From NCBI GenBank assembly GCA_020543525.1, contig JAHYIO010000037.1, forward strand, positions 1,426,001 to 1,490,000: a stretch of DNA of 64,000 bases, written 5' to 3'. The notes under the pieces are model-generated. The model was not told where the DNA came from and made no database searches. It saw only the letters and a program-made list of their open reading frames with translations. The translations under genes were made by a program, and so were the position numbers. Of the stretch, positions 23,662 through 35,854 are shown in pieces (the first letter of the stretch is position 1; each line of letters starts with the position of its first letter). Origin of the DNA: Coriolopsis trogii. Its lineage: Eukaryota; Basidiomycota; Agaricomycetes; Polyporales; Polyporaceae.

Positions 23662-24743
23662 TTACTCTTCCCGCGGGATGGACCACGGGATGCGCGCCTC
23701 GTCGATGCGGATGATGGTGGATAGGTCCTCGTAGTCTGGCTCGACGATATCCTGCCCCTTGATACCGTCGTCTTGGTCATCTTCGTCCCACCATGACGGA
23801 CGGCCGTTCTCGTCGTCATCTTCGTCTTCGTCTTCATCGTCGTCTTCCACGTCCGAACCCGACGGTTTGTATGTTCTAAGACATAATGCGATTGCTTGAA
23901 TAATCGAGAAGGAGAGTTATGGAGGCGGACAGAACGTACAGGAATGCGAGCATGCGTGCGTCCATCTCGGCTCGTGTGAGCTGCTCATGCGGCCCGACGT
24001 CTCCTCGCCGCCGCCGCTTATCCTCGAGCCTCGCCTTGTGTTCTTGCTCTCGTTTGTAGGACTCTTGCAGAATCCGCGTGGCTTCGTCGTAGGACATGCC
24101 TGCAGCCTGAGACGCATTCCCTCCGTTCGCCGCGGGATTCTGCAAAACGCCATAACCAAAGTCATGAAAATCGGAACGAAAACGTGTAGCGAACGGGGTT
24201 CAGAGAGGCGGATAGATGTTCTGGACGTACCCATCGTGCGAGTGCCCGCTGCTTTGCACCTATGGGTCGCGGTTCTTCTTGTGGCGGCGGAGGAGGCGGC
24301 GCCTGGTCGACGCTCATTTCGACGTCAGCTTCGTGGAGGTTGGTGTGCTCGAGCTGGGTGCGGATGCGCTCCACGCCGAGGTCGTTGAGCCGCTTCTTGA
24401 TGGCTGCCTGCTGGTCCTCGAGCTGCCGGATGAACGTCGAGCTTGAGGTCGAGCTGCAGCCCGCGGGTCGGGAGGCAGCGAGAGAAAGGGGAGGGGAGGA
24501 GCGGGAAACATTATAACCAGTTTTCGGTGCGGCGAGATGAACGGGACTGGACGAGACGACTCACGTCTCGGCGAGGGTGCGCGCATTGTGCTCGTAGCGT
24601 TCCTCGAGCTCGGCCGGGGTGAGGTTGTTGATCGTCCGGAGCGTCTTGACACCCTCCGGCTTCGGAGGACGGCGCATGAAGGACGGGACGTCGTTGTGCA
24701 CGGTGTGCCTCTTGGTCCTCGTTGGGGATCTTGGTGATTGCAT
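23662..24743 (-). CDS. Unrecognised coiled-coil protein with acidic tail
   Basis: I do not recognise this family. Four exons on the complement, 24743-24565, 24453-24231, 24139-23940 and 23875-23662, give 271 residues in a consistent frame. Residues 1-30 are basic; about 38-85 look helical (NLTPAELEERYEHNARTL, then FIRQLEDQQAAIKKRLNDL), consistent with a coiled coil; a proline run follows near 110; a charged helix rich in E, K and R (KREQEHKARLEDKRRRR) lies near 160; an almost uninterrupted D/E stretch near 215-240 precedes the end DYEDLSTIIRIDEARIPWSI. A basic head, coiled coil and acidic tail are common in nuclear scaffold, chromatin or splicing-associated proteins, but this is only a resemblance. 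TATATAA on its strand (24837-24843) lies about 95 bases upstream. The gene converges on the ANK-FYVE gene, 146 bases away. Confidence 0.75.
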
Positions 24744-25165
24744 TGTCTGTCTGTTGGTTTGGTGTGTTGTGGCTGCTGTTAGAGTTGGCTGCGGGAAGCG
24801 GGATGAGGGTTTGAGGGTTGAGATGTATTGCAGATCTTATATAGGCGTGGGCGGTCCTGCTAGGCTAGTGCTAGTTTACGGCTTGCCTGATCAGCATGGA
24901 CCAACTTGGAAGCTTCTGACCCACAGTCACGCCCCCTCGCACAGACCACCCAATGCCATTGTCGGCCACAGGCAGACCCTCACAAGTACGGCACCGCAAC
25001 AGCAAAGCATTGTTGTATTCGTACAATTACCAGCACATACACGGCTCCGGATCCAATCTTCCAACCTCAAAGCATCCATCCAGAGACGACCAGATCTGAC
25101 ACATGCCATACTCAACGAGACGTCCCCATGCTGTCTCATTCTGCCGTGCGAAGCTGACTCGGATC
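24744..25165. other. Intergenic, coiled-coil gene promoter / PI31 3' end
   Basis: Both neighbours are on the minus strand, so this is the promoter of the coiled-coil gene (TATATAA complement at 24837-24843) and the 3' flank of PI31. Nothing else is visible. Confidence 0.5.
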
Positions 25166-26307
25166 CTACATAAACATGTCACGCTGCAAAAATCGGCGTC
25201 AGCAGAAAGGACGTGTGCGAGTCAACAGGAATCGACTCACTGAACCCGGCGGAGGGAAGTCATCGTTGTCAGGTTCTTGCCCACCAAAAGGACCACCACC
25301 ACCTCTCGGTATGCCGCCACCAGGGAAGGGTGCACCAGGACCAATACCGGGGCCTACCGGATCGAACCGCGCACCTGGAGGCGCACCCAGAGGAGGCAGA
25401 TAACCATCACCGCCCCAAGGACCCATTCGAGCAGGTCCGCCCCCACGAATACCAGCACCGAAGATAGGATGATTGGGACCCACAAACATACCCTCTCCGC
25501 CAGTGTCACCGAATAGAGGGGGTGGAGCAAAGGGGTTGCTGGGGAAAGGGTCACGGTCACGCCTACCGATCTCGAGAGGATTGGTCGGCTGCGGATAGGG
25601 CGAGTTTCCGTGCGGAGGGTAGGGAGGTGCTTCAGGTCGTGGAGGTTGCTCCAGCTGCACCCTAGCAGGAGGTGCTGCTTCGGACTCACGGAGTCGGCTG
25701 GGTCGAGCGTCCGCGTCTTCGCGCTCGGTGCCAGCCTCCTTGTGCCATCCACCCATCAAGTCTCGCAAAGTGGCGAGCTTGAAATGCGAGATAAAGTCAT
25801 CAACGGCATTGGGCGAGACGAAGGCTTCTTGGAGGGGCCGAGAGGACGAATCGAAGTCATGGGGGAAAAATGTGTTTGTGATGAAGGTACTGGTAGATAC
25901 ATCCATAGTAGCGACTTTATCACTCTAGAATACAATAGTCGTCAGAAACGCACTGGAAGCTAGGTGCGAGAAACACATACATCGGTCGCAACAGAGCTAA
26001 CAAGAGTACGACCTCCCAACTTCACAACTTTGACAAGCAAGTCCGAGCTGCTTTGCTCGTGCTTGTATCTGAACGTATAGTTACCAGGGGCATGACGGTT
26101 CCAATCTTCGGGTAGGACATTGTTCTCGTAATTCTGAGAGGGCGCATCCTCATCGACCCCAGTAAGATTGAAACCGAGGATGGTGTAAGCCGTATGTACA
26201 AGCACAGCTAAAGCATCATAAGGAGTCTCAAGCTTCCTCTTCGTGGAGGGAAGTATGCTAGGAAGCCTGTCGAGTAGAGCAGGGGTCTCGAGAGATTGGA
26301 AGGACAT
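25166..26307 (-). CDS. PI31-like proteasome regulator (PSMF1 family)
   Basis: Orthologue of PI31, which binds the 20S proteasome through its C-terminus and affects proteasome assembly and activity. Three exons on the complement, 26307-25981, 25924-25241 and 25183-25166, give 342 residues. The N-terminal FP-type domain (about 1-165) contains YDALAVLVHTAYTILGF and NYTFRYKHEQSSSD. The C-terminal half is proline- and glycine-rich with the PI31 core ARFDPVGPG and ends in RDMFM. The last exon is only 18 bases and supplies just RDMFM and the stop; without it the family's characteristic C-terminus would be lost, so the splice is well supported. The ATG at 26307 has the context CCACCATG; an earlier in-frame start would be TTG. 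Confidence 0.88.
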
Positions 26308-26512
26308 GGTGGCAGGAGGCAAGAAGAGTCGACCTCGAAACGCTCAGAGTCGTTGCCGTATATCTCTCGTGACGTACGCACGGAGAGAAGAGAAACAGGG
26401 ACAAATACGGCCCGAAGCGCCTGTGTGCTAGGGCATCCCTCCCAGTGCCCTTGTCCTCCGACCACTCAGACACTCACTCTCACGTACCTACTGCTGTTGC
26501 CGCTGCTGTGCC

Positions 26513-29500
26513 ATGGCCAGAAGAGATAGATCTTACTCGCCAGACTCGCCTAATAAGAGGGTAAGGCCGTCTCACCGCTCTTCACCGCGGTCCCCGTCGC
26601 CGACGAGGCGCAACGCCCAAAGGCCTGCTAGATCGAGGTACGACGACGACCGCGACCGCGATGGACACCGCGATAGGGACAGGGAAAGGGACGGCCACCG
26701 AGACAGGGAACGAGATAGGGAGCGCGAGAGGGAAAGAGAGCATCGTGACCGAGACCGGGACAGAGACAGGTATCGCGACGACAGGCATCGAGATGACCGC
26801 CGTCGCGACTATAGAGATGACAGGCGTGACGACCGCCGCCGTTCACGCTCAAGAGACCGCCGGGACCGCGAACGGCCTGCGAGCCCCCCTCGAGCGCCGC
26901 CTGCCACGGAGAGCAAACCATCAACCCCACCGGTGGAGGACGAGAAGCTGAAGGCAAAGAGGGCGAGGCTGGAAGCATGGAAAAAGGAGCGTGACGCAAA
27001 GAAGGCCTTGGACGAGGCCAAGGCTAAGGCAATGGCTTTGGCTGGCAAATCCGCAGGTGAGTCCGATAGTTATATTTCGAGAAATTCCTGATATCATACC
27101 ACTTGGTCCTCTATCTTTAGCTATACCAGCCAGTACGGGGGTAACACCAGGGTCCCAACTGAATCGTTCCGCTCTGGGTGCCCTTGGGTTGAAAGGCCTA
27201 CCTCTTAAGCCCGAGCTACTCAAGACATCTAAATCTGCTCTATTAGACGACTCCGTTGAAACCAAGCGGAAGTTGCAGACGCTCGACCTCCCTGAAGTTG
27301 ACATGACCATGACTGACGGGCAAACCAACATCGGAGACCTTGAGGCAGATGACGACGATGACACAGGGACCGGTTCCCAGACCAAAGCGGTGGATGCGAT
27401 GGATGAGGACGACGAAGTTGACCCTTTGGATGCGTTCATGAGTGGCGTGAAGGAAGAAGTGAAGAAGGTCAACCTCGAGGATATGAAGAAGATGAAGACA
27501 ACCGCTAGCCTCGGGGTCCGCCTGGATGAAGGCGATGCAGGCAACGATGGAGATGAAGAAGCTCCTGGACCAGATGAACTTGATGCTACGGATCTCAACC
27601 CGGAAGATATCCTTGCCTTGGCTGCGAAGAAAGCGAAAAAGAAGGATCTGGCCGCGGTCGACCATACACGGATAGCGTACGAGCCCTTCCGCAAGGAGTT
27701 CTACGTTGCACCCCCTGATATTGCTGAAATGACCGAGGAAGAGGCTGAGCTCTTACGTCTAGAGTTGGATGGTATCAAAATTCGAGGTGTGGACTGCCCT
27801 CGTCCTGTCACGAAGTGGAGTCACTTCGGTCTCCCGGCTAGCTGGTGGGTGCCTTTATTCTCTCTCGTCAAATGCGAATTCAACATGTATGTCTACAGTC
27901 TTGAGGTCATCAAGAAGCTCGGTTATACGGCACCTACACCCATCCAGGCGCAAGCCATACCTGCTATCATGTCAGGCCGAGACGTCATCGGTGTAGCCAA
28001 GACAGGTTCAGGGAAGACCATTGCTTTCCTACTCCCCATGTTCCGTCACATCAAGGACCAACGGCCATTAGAACAAATGGAAGGTCCTGTCGCGGTGGTC
28101 ATGACGCCGACTCGCGAACTCGCGGTGCAAATCCATAGGGAGTGTAAGCCCTTCCTCCGCGTTCTTGGCCTGCGCGTGAGTGCCGCTGTTTTGCTCACAC
28201 GATTCACTTCTAATCTTCATATGCAGGCTGTATGTGCGTATGGTGGTTCCCCTATCAAGGACCAGATCGCGGAGATGAAGAAAGGGGCCGAAATCATCGT
28301 TTGCACCCCAGGGCGTATGATCGACCTTTTGACGGCTAACTCCGGTCGCGTAACGAACCTGAAGCGAGTCACATACCTTGTGTTGGACGAGGCTGATCGT
28401 ATGTTCGACATGGGTTTTGAGCCGCAGGTTATGAAAATTGTCAACAACATTCGCCCCGACCGCCAGACCGTCCTCTTCTCCGCTACCTTTCCCCGACAGA
28501 TGGACTCCCTGGCGCGAAAGATTCTACGTAAGCCGCTTGAAATCACTGTTGGCGGCCGTTCGGTTGTCGCCCCGGAGATCGAGCAGATTGTCGAGGTTCG
28601 CGATGAGGAGAGCAAGTTCAACCGTTTGCTGGAGATCCTAGGCCAGACATACAACGAGGATCCAGAGTGTCGGACGCTCATCTTCGTTGACAGGCAGGAA
28701 GCTGCAGACAACCTCCTTCGTGAGCTCATGCGCAAGGGCTATCTCTGTATGTCCCTACACGGCGGCAAGGACCAAGTCGATCGCGACTCGACGATCGCAG
28801 ACTTCAAGTCTGGGGTCGTACCGGTCGTTATCGCCACCTCCGTCGCCGCGCGTGGCCTGGACGTCAAACAACTCAAGCTGGTCATCAACTATGACGCTCC
28901 TAATCACATGGAGGACTACGTCCATCGCGCTGGTCGCACAGGTCGTGCAGGCAACAAGGGAACATGTGTCACGTTCATTACTCCGGAGCAGGACAGGTAC
29001 TCGGTTGACATCTATCGTGCTCTGAAAGCTAGTAACGCTGCCGTTCCGAAGGAGCTTGAAGATCTCGCCAACGGTACGTCTCACTCTCCTCATTGTCGGC
29101 CTTCTTACTTGGGCTCTCACTCACTTCCACGATAGGCTTCCTGGAGAAGGTCAAGTCCGGCAAGGCAAAGGTTGCCGGGTCTGGTTTCGGAGGCAAGGGT
29201 CTGGACCGACTCGACCAAGAACGCGATGCGAAGGAGAAGGCCGAGCGCAAGGCCTACGGCGAGCCGGACGAAGAGAAGGCTGCTGCGGCCGCCGCCGCCG
29301 CGGAGACGGCGACAACGGAAGCCAAGGCTCCTGTAGACGATATGAATTTCGGCAACTTCAAGGTCGAAGTCAAGCGTGGACCCGCCCCAGACTCCTCCAA
29401 AGGGTTGTTGGGTGTGGCAGGCGCTGCCGCCGCCGCACGGAGGCTGGCCCAAGCGAAGGAGGAAGAGAAGCTTCAGAACTCGCTGCGGGCTGCGCAGGAG

Positions 29501-30153
29501 GCGGCAGAGCGGGCGGGCAAGGACACCGCGGCGCACAAACAGGCGATGAGCGTAGTGGCGAAGCTGAACGCACAGCTACGGGCACACAAGCTCGTGGCGC
29601 AGTCGCAGATTCAGCACGAGGAGCTGACGAGCAAGCGTACGGCGATAGACGCGACGGAGTTCCATGCCATCATCCCGATCAACGACTACCCGCAGAAAGC
29701 TCGTTGGCGAGTCACGAACAAGGAGACGATGGTTCAGGTGAGTGCATATGGATGTCGCGCTGTTCAGACGGTTCATTGACGCCGATACACGTCTGTAGCT
29801 CATCGATATGACTGGTGCATCTGTGACAAACAAGGGTGTGTGTGCCATATTTTTTGGTCGAAGAGCAGAAATCTCACTGTGGGTGTTCTGCCAGGTGTCT
29901 ACTACGAACCCGGGAAGGAGCCTCCTCCCGAAGGGCCGCCCAAGCTGCATCTGCTCATTGAATCGAACGAGGAGTGGAGGGTGAGTGTTAACCTGGTAAC
30001 GCAATGACATTGTAAACCGATTGACTGTCGTGTTCACAGGTTGAACAAGCAGTCCGTGAGATCAAGCGACTGCTTGTGGAGGCCTCAGCAGCAGCGTTGC
30101 AGGCTGAGATGCGGAACCCGACGGCGACCGCGGGCAGGTATAGTGTTGTGTAA
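26513..30153 (+). CDS. prp5: PRP5/DDX46 DEAD-box pre-mRNA splicing helicase
   Basis: RNA-dependent ATPase acting at branch-site recognition by U2 snRNP during prespliceosome assembly. Eight exons: 26513-27056, 27121-27844, 27899-28175, 28227-29073, 29136-29737, 29799-29835, 29895-29980, 30040-30153; 1,076 residues, similar to human DDX46. The N-terminus (1-135) is an RS-like domain of RD, RE and RS repeats. Residues 200-380 are acidic and include a DPLDAFM segment (human DDX46 has DPLDAYM). The helicase core has Q motif [53 protein letters not shown] and [10 protein letters not shown]. The C-terminus ends GRYSVV, matching the conserved end of DDX46. All introns keep frame and are 51-64 bases. 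Confidence 0.94.
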
Positions 30154-31323
30154 GACGCCCGGTAGACACATGCGGACAGGATATACAGAGTACGTTGTAC
30201 ATAGGCTGTTATTTGCTGAGCAGCCACAGGTTCACTCATTCAGAATCTGTCGCGTGAGGAAGACCAAAAGACCGCATATCAGACGATAAACGCTGGTCCC
30301 CAATCTCCTCACAGAACGGTCCCGTTGGATTCTGGTCTTTGAACGATCGTCGACCAGTGTCTGACATGGCTGAAATTACAGCCGCAGTCCTTCCTTACAA
30401 GGTGGCAACAATAGACTTCCCTGAAGTCGAGGAGCTGTCTGGCTAAGGGTAGATCTCTGGAAGGTGAGTTGCTATGCATGTGACAGTTGTGTTCGTTCCT
30501 CCACTCAAGTGATGAAAATTGTCGTATCGCTGCGTTCTTTCTGACGAGGGGTCGCAAATCTCTGGATTTGAGGCGCTCTCGCATGACCACGCCCTCACAA
30601 GGCGTTATCTTCTCTCTGAACCCTCTCCACGACTTTTGTCGCTATTCGATCTTCCGACCTATGCTGAATCTTGTCTCCCTTCTGTACCAGATCATCGATT
30701 CCTACTATCGTCTCGTAGCAAGTCTTCGTGATAGAGTCAGCTCAAAGCCATGAACCCCACTTCTGTACCTAACAGGAATGAAGGACCACCGAAACCGATC
30801 AAGGAATGATAGGTAGGGGGCTCACACAGGGGGGATCCATGTTCGTGTTCCACCCCGCACACGTGTCTTATACTGTGCCGAAGTGCCCTGAGATAGCATG
30901 GTACGACGACAGCAACGGGCTAACCTCACTTGACATTGAACGGAGTAAGCGTGGCCCACACAAGCGATCATGTAGGGAGCGGACAAGTAGGAGGAAAAAG
31001 GATGTGTCGACGGAGTAAGTCGAGCGCACGAGCGATGAGTACAGCTGGCATGATCCCCTCCAGAGCGGGCCTTTGCATACTGAAACAAATATTCAGCGCC
31101 TTGAAGTCTATGACTGTTGGCATCTATCCAAGAAGCTTCGATGTCTATATATCGAGTCCTTATGGCTCTACCGGTCCCGTGGGCGGTCAACCTGTGGCGT
31201 CGACTCGAGTCCGACGCACATATGCTGCGTCTAATCTCACCTGAAAAGGGATAAAATGCGAGTACCATCGCTGTACACTCCTGCCCAGCTCCTGTCATCA
31301 TATCAAGACTCTCCACAACATCC
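30154..31323. other. 1.2 kb intergenic region before F-box gene 1
   Basis: No gene found. The last 200 bases resemble the region upstream of F-box gene 2 on the opposite strand (near 52584-52740): both contain GGTCAA, then TGGCGTC, ACTCGAGTC, AAATGCGAG and TCGCTGTACA in the same order, so this part belongs to the duplicated unit. The rest shows only short unsupported open frames. Confidence 0.5.
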
Positions 31324-32388
31324 ATGGACCACACAAACTCTCTCGCGTTCGAAATATGGCAACAGATCATCACGGCGGCCTGCACCGATGGCGGATACAC
31401 GGGCAGGTCCCTCGCCCTTACCGATAAATACTTCCACGAGCAGTCCCTCTCCAGCAGATTCCACTCTCTGGCCTTCAACTCCGTACGGCGAGTCGAGGGC
31501 TTCATCGCTTTCCTGCACGCACAGCCCGAAGGTTGCGTGCCTAGGATCAGTCACTTATACCTCTCTGTCCTGGACTCGACGGAACCTTCGGATCCTCCCT
31601 CCTCTTATCATCCACCACCTACAGGCGAAGAGGAGGCTGCACTCCCCAATTGGGTGGATGGTTTCGACTCTGCCGCATCCGAGCTCCTGGCTATCGCTGC
31701 CCCAACATTGGTGACCCTTTGCGTCCTAGAGCGTTCCTACGCTGAGCCAGGTCTCCCCGACAACCTCTTCGGAGGGCCCTTTCCGCGACTTGAAGAGTTC
31801 ACTTTCCACGGTCCCCTCTCCCGCATCTCACACGTGCGCACGGCGGCGACGTTCCCCAAGCTGGAACGCCTCCACATCATCTCCAGCGGGTACGACGCAC
31901 CTTATGCGCGTGCCATAGCTCGCCTCGTACTCGGAGACGCCCCGCGCACACTCACCCATTTCCGTCTCTCGGAAGCATACACCCCGCCGGAGATCCTCCG
32001 CGTCTTCCTAGAGCTCGTCGGTGTCGGCGATGGCGAGGGCTCGGTTCCGGGACGTGCGCCAGGAGCACGGTCCCGAATCCGGCACGTCATCTTGCACAGC
32101 AACCAGCCTACCAATCTTGGCTGCTACGACGAGCCTGACATAGATTGGGAGAGGCCTTGGAAGGAGCTGCAAGCACTGGGCAAGAGGGTAGAGCCGACGG
32201 GTGTGCGCTTCCTGTTCCTCGGATGGTCCTGCTGGAGGCCCATGCCATGGGCAGACAGACTACTCCAGAACTGGCTGGAGCGTACAAGCGATATCCGCCA
32301 CCACGGCTGTTGGGTCGAGACGGAGGAGGAAGTAGTTTTAGATGGAATTCCCCTGGAACGTTGCGGTGGGGGTATGCTTTGGGATTGA
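31324..32388 (+). CDS. F-box-like protein, family copy 1
   Basis: Intronless gene for 354 residues. The N-terminus (SLAFEIWQQIITAAC, then TGRSLALTDKYFHEQSLSSRFHSLAF) has the spacing of a basidiomycete F-box, followed by leucine-rich irregular repeats (LYLSVLDS, LLAIAAPTLVTLCVLE, FPRLEEFTFHGPL, FPKLERLHII) that probably form the substrate-binding part. F-box proteins known from other fungi act as SCF ubiquitin-ligase receptors via Skp1; the substrate here is unknown. A conserved C-terminal block has WADRLLQNWLE and CWVETEEE. It shares this layout with three other genes in the window and is most like copy 2. In copy 1 the ATG further upstream (31256) is out of frame, which supports the ATG at 31324. 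A long antisense frame here is a composition effect. Confidence 0.78.
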   Translation: MDHTNSLAFEIWQQIITAACTDGGYTGRSLALTDKYFHEQSLSSRFHSLAFNSVRRVEGFIAFLHAQPEGCVPRISHLYLSVLDSTEPSDPPSSYHPPPTGEEEAALPNWVDGFDSAASELLAIAAPTLVTLCVLERSYAEPGLPDNLFGGPFPRLEEFTFHGPLSRISHVRTAATFPKLERLHIISSGYDAPYARAIARLVLGDAPRTLTHFRLSEAYTPPEILRVFLELVGVGDGEGSVPGRAPGARSRIRHVILHSNQPTNLGCYDEPDIDWERPWKELQALGKRVEPTGVRFLFLGWSCWRPMPWADRLLQNWLERTSDIRHHGCWVETEEEVVLDGIPLERCGGGMLWD

Positions 32389-33537
32389 ACTGACCTGGAT
32401 ATCCATGTAATTACGACGCACCCCATCTCCGGCAAACGGTCAAACCGTCGGAGCCGGGGGCGCGTATAGGTATGTTGCCAGGAGATGCAGGTTGAATGGA
32501 TCTTGTGCTATTTCTACGACCTCAGGACCTGCCGCGGCCGCCTTCAGCAAGACAGGCGTCACCACGTTCTGTCATGACTCGTTTCTGACCGGGAGTCCGG
32601 GTTGGGTATGGTGTGACCAGATGAAGGGAGCCTACCCCCGTCCGGATCCGTCGCAATCTGCCGGTCTCGCTGGAGCAGGAGCAATGTCGTATGGTTGTCT
32701 GCACGGAGCCAGTTTGCTGTCGGGAGTAAGGATCGGGAGATTGCGCAGTGAGGCAATTCAAAGAGCCCTCAACAACCATGTTCCTTCGGAGCATGAAACG
32801 GTGTGCACACGGAGGCCGTTGCATACGTCTGAGAATGGCACAACTCGCAGACAGGTACAGTGCGATTCCACGAATTGTTCACCGGCCGTTCCATGTCATT
32901 ATGTAGTCCTATTCCCGCTATGTATACCATTCGAGAGTCGTACCAGAGCAGCTTTCCAGACAGCTTTGGTACCGGCCTAGCTTCGATGCCTCGTCTATCA
33001 TCCCTCTGAACTTCGAGCTGAGGTCGTCTTCTCTAACGCTCACCTCTACCGTACTCTGCTCGTGCTATTGCAACTTGGAGCCCACTACGGTGTTTACCTC
33101 GCATGTCCTCTCCCGTACGCAGGTCGATGGTGTACAATCCGACACGAAGCAATTAAAGGTACAGCGTACTCCACTAATATATAAGAGGGATCCGAGCGAA
33201 GTACGACCTACAGGTAGTATGGTGAAGCGAGCTAGCGTATACCACACACACAGAACACGAGGCGCGATACAAAGATATACGAAGGGAACCACCCAGTCAC
33301 GGCGGTGTGAGAGGGGAATGTCCGGGAGTCGGGAAGGTACAGGACAGATGGGTGGGACGGGTGTAGGATGGGGTGAGAGGATAGAGGGGGCCAAATGCGA
33401 AGCTGATGCGACAACGACAGTGGGATGAGACAAGGATAGTGACTGGTAGTAACAGTGACAACAACGACTGAGACATAAGACATAAACGAACGAAAGGACG
33501 AACGAAGGACGCGACAAGTAGCTGTGATACAACCAAC
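32389..33537. other. 1.15 kb intergenic region, F-box gene 1 / KCH channel (tail to tail)
   Basis: 3' flanks of convergent genes. I found no gene, RNA or repeat that I can support. Confidence 0.5.
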
Positions 33538-35476
33538 CTACATCGCATGTGCATGACCGGTACTGTAGTCATACCCGTCGCTGTTCGCGCTCTGTCTCTG
33601 GTACCCGTACGGGTCGTAGCCCCCCTGCTGGCCGTAGCCCGTTGATTGCTGCTGATGCTGCTGTTGCTGGGCTTGTGGGGAGTAAGGATTGTACATCGCT
33701 TGTTGGCCCGCACCCTGCTGCGGGTACTGGCCATACGGCGCGGTGCTCTGCGAGCGGTAGTCCGGCGCCGTACTAGCAGACCGGTAGTCGGGCGCCGTGC
33801 TCTGTGAGCGATAGTCGGGCGCCGTGCTCTGTGAGCGGTAGTCGGGCGCAGCGCTGCCTGAGCGATAATCCGGCACAGCACCCCCAGCACCATACGCGTT
33901 GTACGAGTCGTAGCCACCGTAAGCGCTGTGCTGCATGGACGAATGGTGGTCGTCTGCCTGCCCGAACGGCGCGGCTGCGGATGGGAGATGCGCTTGGCTC
34001 GTGTACTCGTCCTCGTACACCTGCTGTGGGGTGTCCGGGAGCGTGCCAATCGACCCGTTGTACTGGTGGTAGCCGCCACCCGCGTAACCGGGCATGGGGG
34101 GATAGTCAAGGGGTGGATAGTCGGTGCTGTAGTCGACTGCGCCTTTGTAGTCACTGTAGTAGTCGGTGCCCGTGTAGGTGCTCGGCGGGGGGCCGCGGGT
34201 GCGCATGGACGCCCCGTCGTCGATATCGTCATCGACAGAGAGGTTCGGCAGCGTGGGCTGAGGAAGTGGCTTGGCGATGAACTCGCCCTTCTTGTTCTTG
34301 AGGTGGGAGTAATCACCGGCAGCCTCCTTCTTGGCGAGTTCAGCAGCTTTTTGGAGACGCAGCTTGTTCCTCCGCTTGATGATCTCCGAGATTCGCTGGG
34401 ACGAAGTGAGTATCGTGAACCACATGGCACGGAAAAGCCTGATGCTGACCTTGTCGACCTTGTGACAGCAGTATTCCTTCAAGTTGCCTTGAATGTGGGC
34501 CAAGAGAGGAATGTAGCAGATGCCAGCAATGATGAGCATGAGCAGGGAGATGACAAAGATCAACACAGTGAAGGTTGTCGACACAACAAGGGCAGACGCA
34601 ATCAAATTGTTGGGGTCGAAGTACTTTGTGATGTCATACCAGTTTCCTTCCTTCTCCTTGGAAAGATAAAACGCGTAGAGCGTCAGTGCGTTGATGGACT
34701 GACGAGGACCGTCGGCGAAGAGGAGACGCTTCCAGCCTGTATGCGATTGTTGGGGTCATCCATCTGGGGGTCACGAGTGTGGTACTCACTCTTAAAGGTG
34801 AAGAAGACGAAGAAAGCAAAGTCATCAATGCGCTTCGTAGAGGCCGAAATGTGGTCGAAGAAGCAGAAATGATCATATGACCCTGAATGTAGAGTAGGGC
34901 AGCGTGAGTACAGTGTTGCCTGCATTGGGATTGAATGGCTGCACTAACGGAGGGAGTAGTATTTGTTCGCCATCACATTGGTGAAGGCGTACGAGATATC
35001 ACGGCTTTGGATGATCTTCCTGGCCTTGTAGGCTTCATAGGCAAGGAGAAGGAAGGAAAATATGACGCATCCAAAGAATAGCCAACGGCCAATGTTGAAG
35101 GGAATATAGACACAGCCGTTTGATTGGTTCTGGGGACAACTGTTTTGGATGGGATTTGACCACTCGGTAGTGGTAAGCATGGTGACCGCAGTGAAGATAT
35201 CGGAGACATAGACGAGGAAGGAGATGAGGACACCAATGTAGAGCCAGAGGTACCTGAGACGCGGGTCGTTAACGAACGTCCCGGGATTTTGAAGGTGTTT
35301 TGCGCGACGTGACACTCACTTCATTCGCATGCCACATCCCGTGTCTCTAAACTCACGAGTATCGACAAAGTCGAACTGCCGGGCGTTCAGCGAAAAAGAG
35401 TTTGGGACGGAAAGCGCGGCAGACACACCTTGTGGTCTGGGACGACCTCTCGTTTCCACGAACCACCTTTACACAT
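33538..35476 (-). CDS. Fungal KCH-type low-affinity potassium channel
   Basis: Member of the fungal KCH family (yeast Kch1 and Kch2/Prm6), plasma-membrane proteins that allow K+ influx and support Ca2+ channel activation during mating or stress. Five exons on the complement, 35476-35429, 35375-35320, 35253-34949, 34882-34790 and 34736-33538, give 566 residues. The N-terminus MCKGGSWKREVVPDHKFDF matches the family and crosses the first splice. Membrane segments include YLWLYIGVLISFLVYV, WLFFGCVIFSFLLLA and a long one at ALVVSTTFTVLIFVISLLML, followed by FRAMWFTILTSSQRISEIIKR. The cytoplasmic tail of about 230 residues is rich in Y, P, D and Q and contains five tandem nine-residue units PDYRSxSTA and a glutamine run. 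The start is shared divergently with DRG1. Confidence 0.88.
33739..33877 (-). repeat. Coding minisatellite, about five 27-base units
   Basis: Tandem 27-base units encode PDYRSxS(T/A)A five times in the KCH channel tail. Units differ by a few substitutions and stay in frame. Confidence 0.8.
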
Positions 35477-35854
35477 AGTGCCTCAAAGGTCCGCTATAAT
35501 ATAGATGCAGGTTGGGGAGCAAAAGAGTGGAAGAGCGACGTGGAGGCGGTCTCGATGGGAGAGAGCAGCGCCGTGACCAGCCAAGACGCAGAGGGAACAA
35601 GGAGCGGCTGTTGGGAAAACGACTGGAGGCGAACCTGGGCGGTGAGGCTGGGACGGACGCTCGCTGTCGGCGGTGCGAGCGACTAGGACAGGTTTACGGG
35701 CGGCGGGGGCGTTGGGCGTCGAGCGTGGAGGGACGGGGGTCGTGAAGGGCTGGCGTTGCGAACGAGAACGAGAGCAAGGACCGTCGCAGGTCCCCGCCCG
35801 CCAACCACATACAGCAGACAGACGCCCATCTCCGCCTATTCTTGACCTCACACA
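35477..35854. promoter_or_regulatory. Divergent promoter, KCH channel / DRG1
   Basis: A 378-base region lies between two divergent start codons. It has no clear TATA box on either side other than an AT-rich CTATAATATAG near 35494-35504. It is mostly GC-rich, as expected for a housekeeping promoter. Confidence 0.45.

Noticed and set aside
30822..31505. 227-codon minus-strand frame overlapping F-box gene 1
   Set aside because: Antisense of the duplicated F-box unit; the matching antisense frame at copy 2 is broken differently, so it is not under selection.
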